Under the pieces are notes generated by a model. It saw only the letters and a program-made list of their open reading frames with translations, was not told the origin of the DNA and did not search any database. 64,000 bases of DNA, taken from assembly GCA_900540855.1 (NCBI GenBank), contig UQHK01000001.1:124001-188000 (forward strand). Reading direction: 5' to 3'. This DNA comes from an uncultured Collinsella sp. GTDB taxonomy: Bacteria > Actinomycetota > Coriobacteriia > Coriobacteriales > Coriobacteriaceae. Position numbers and translations under genes: made by a program. Of the stretch, positions 63,959-64,000 are shown one piece after another. The number at the start of each line of letters is the position of its first letter. Position 1 is the stretch's first letter.

Positions 63959-64000
63959 ATGAATACTTCAATTGACATTTCCCACATCCGCAACTTCTCG
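63959..64000 (+). CDS. lepA: elongation factor 4 (LepA), first 14 codons
   Basis: Only MNTSIDISHIRNFS is inside the window. IRNFS is the conserved start of LepA just before its G1 motif, and lepA often follows rpsT. The rest of the gene lies outside, so the call is by short match and context. Confidence 0.8.
   Translation, partial: MNTSIDISHIRNFS

Overview
The window is a 64 kb piece of a GC-rich actinobacterial chromosome and reads like a gut Coriobacteriia genome, most probably Collinsella or a close relative. This assignment is an inference. It rests on the codon bias, the actinobacterial integration host factor placed before gmk-rpoZ, the paired TIGR03960/TIGR03936 radical-SAM genes before rplU, split glycyl-tRNA synthetase (glyQ/glyS), PPDK with its own regulatory kinase/phosphatase, AdhE, and many TTG/GTG starts preceded by good Shine-Dalgarno sites. 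No rRNA, tRNA, CRISPR array or prophage was seen. Almost every gene is on the + strand; dinB, an adhE pair and rpmB are the exceptions.

Layout. 1-3.6 kb: the C-terminal tail of an unknown basic protein, a zinc-ribbon membrane protein, a cyclophilin and a TPR membrane protein. 3.6-10.6 kb: the elongasome operon mreB-mreC-mreD-PBP2-rodA followed by a DUF697-like protein. 10.6-17.4 kb: TIGR03960 and TIGR03936 radical-SAM pair, rplU-rpmA-obg, nadD-yqeK-rsfS. 17.4-18.7 kb: dinB (-). 18.9-21.4 kb: rpsP-khpA-rimM-trmD-lepB. 21.4-28.4 kb: glyQ-glyS, PPDK regulator, ppdK. 28.6-35.2 kb: rplS, rnhB, then yraN-comM(yifB)-dprA-trmFO-xerC. 35.5-45.6 kb: rpsB-tsf, pyrH-frr-uppS-cdsA-dxr-rseP-ispG-proS. 45.7-49.3 kb: a phosphotransferase and adhE (-). 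49.4-50.5 kb: a REP-associated tyrosine transposase between inverted REP-like repeats. 50.6-56.5 kb: rpmB (-), then an attenuator and pyrR-pyrB-pyrC-pyrK-pyrD-pyrF. 56.8-64 kb: mihF-gmk-rpoZ-thiI, comEA-comEC, holA, rpsT and the first codons of lepA.

How it fits together. The genes build the cell wall and its lipid carrier (mre operon, uppS, dxr, ispG), phospholipid (cdsA), ribosomes and their maturation factors, UMP de novo, and a fermentative pyruvate/ethanol node (ppdK and adhE). DNA-uptake functions sit in two separate operons (comM-dprA and comEA-comEC).

The most interesting signals are between genes. (1) A near-identical 20-mer (19/20) with an 11-bp internal repeat lies about 70-75 nt before both competence operons, which suggests a competence regulon box. 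(2) An identical 12-mer, TACCGTTTACCG, lies in the same orientation before ppdK and adhE, in clusters of TTTACC repeats. (3) A RAYT transposase is flanked by inverted tandem 33-bp REP-like units. (4) xerC has no ATG/GTG/TTG start able to include its core-binding domain; an ATA codon fused to the trmFO stop fits best. (5) The RseP-type site-2 protease carries about 100 extra residues that look like a winged helix.
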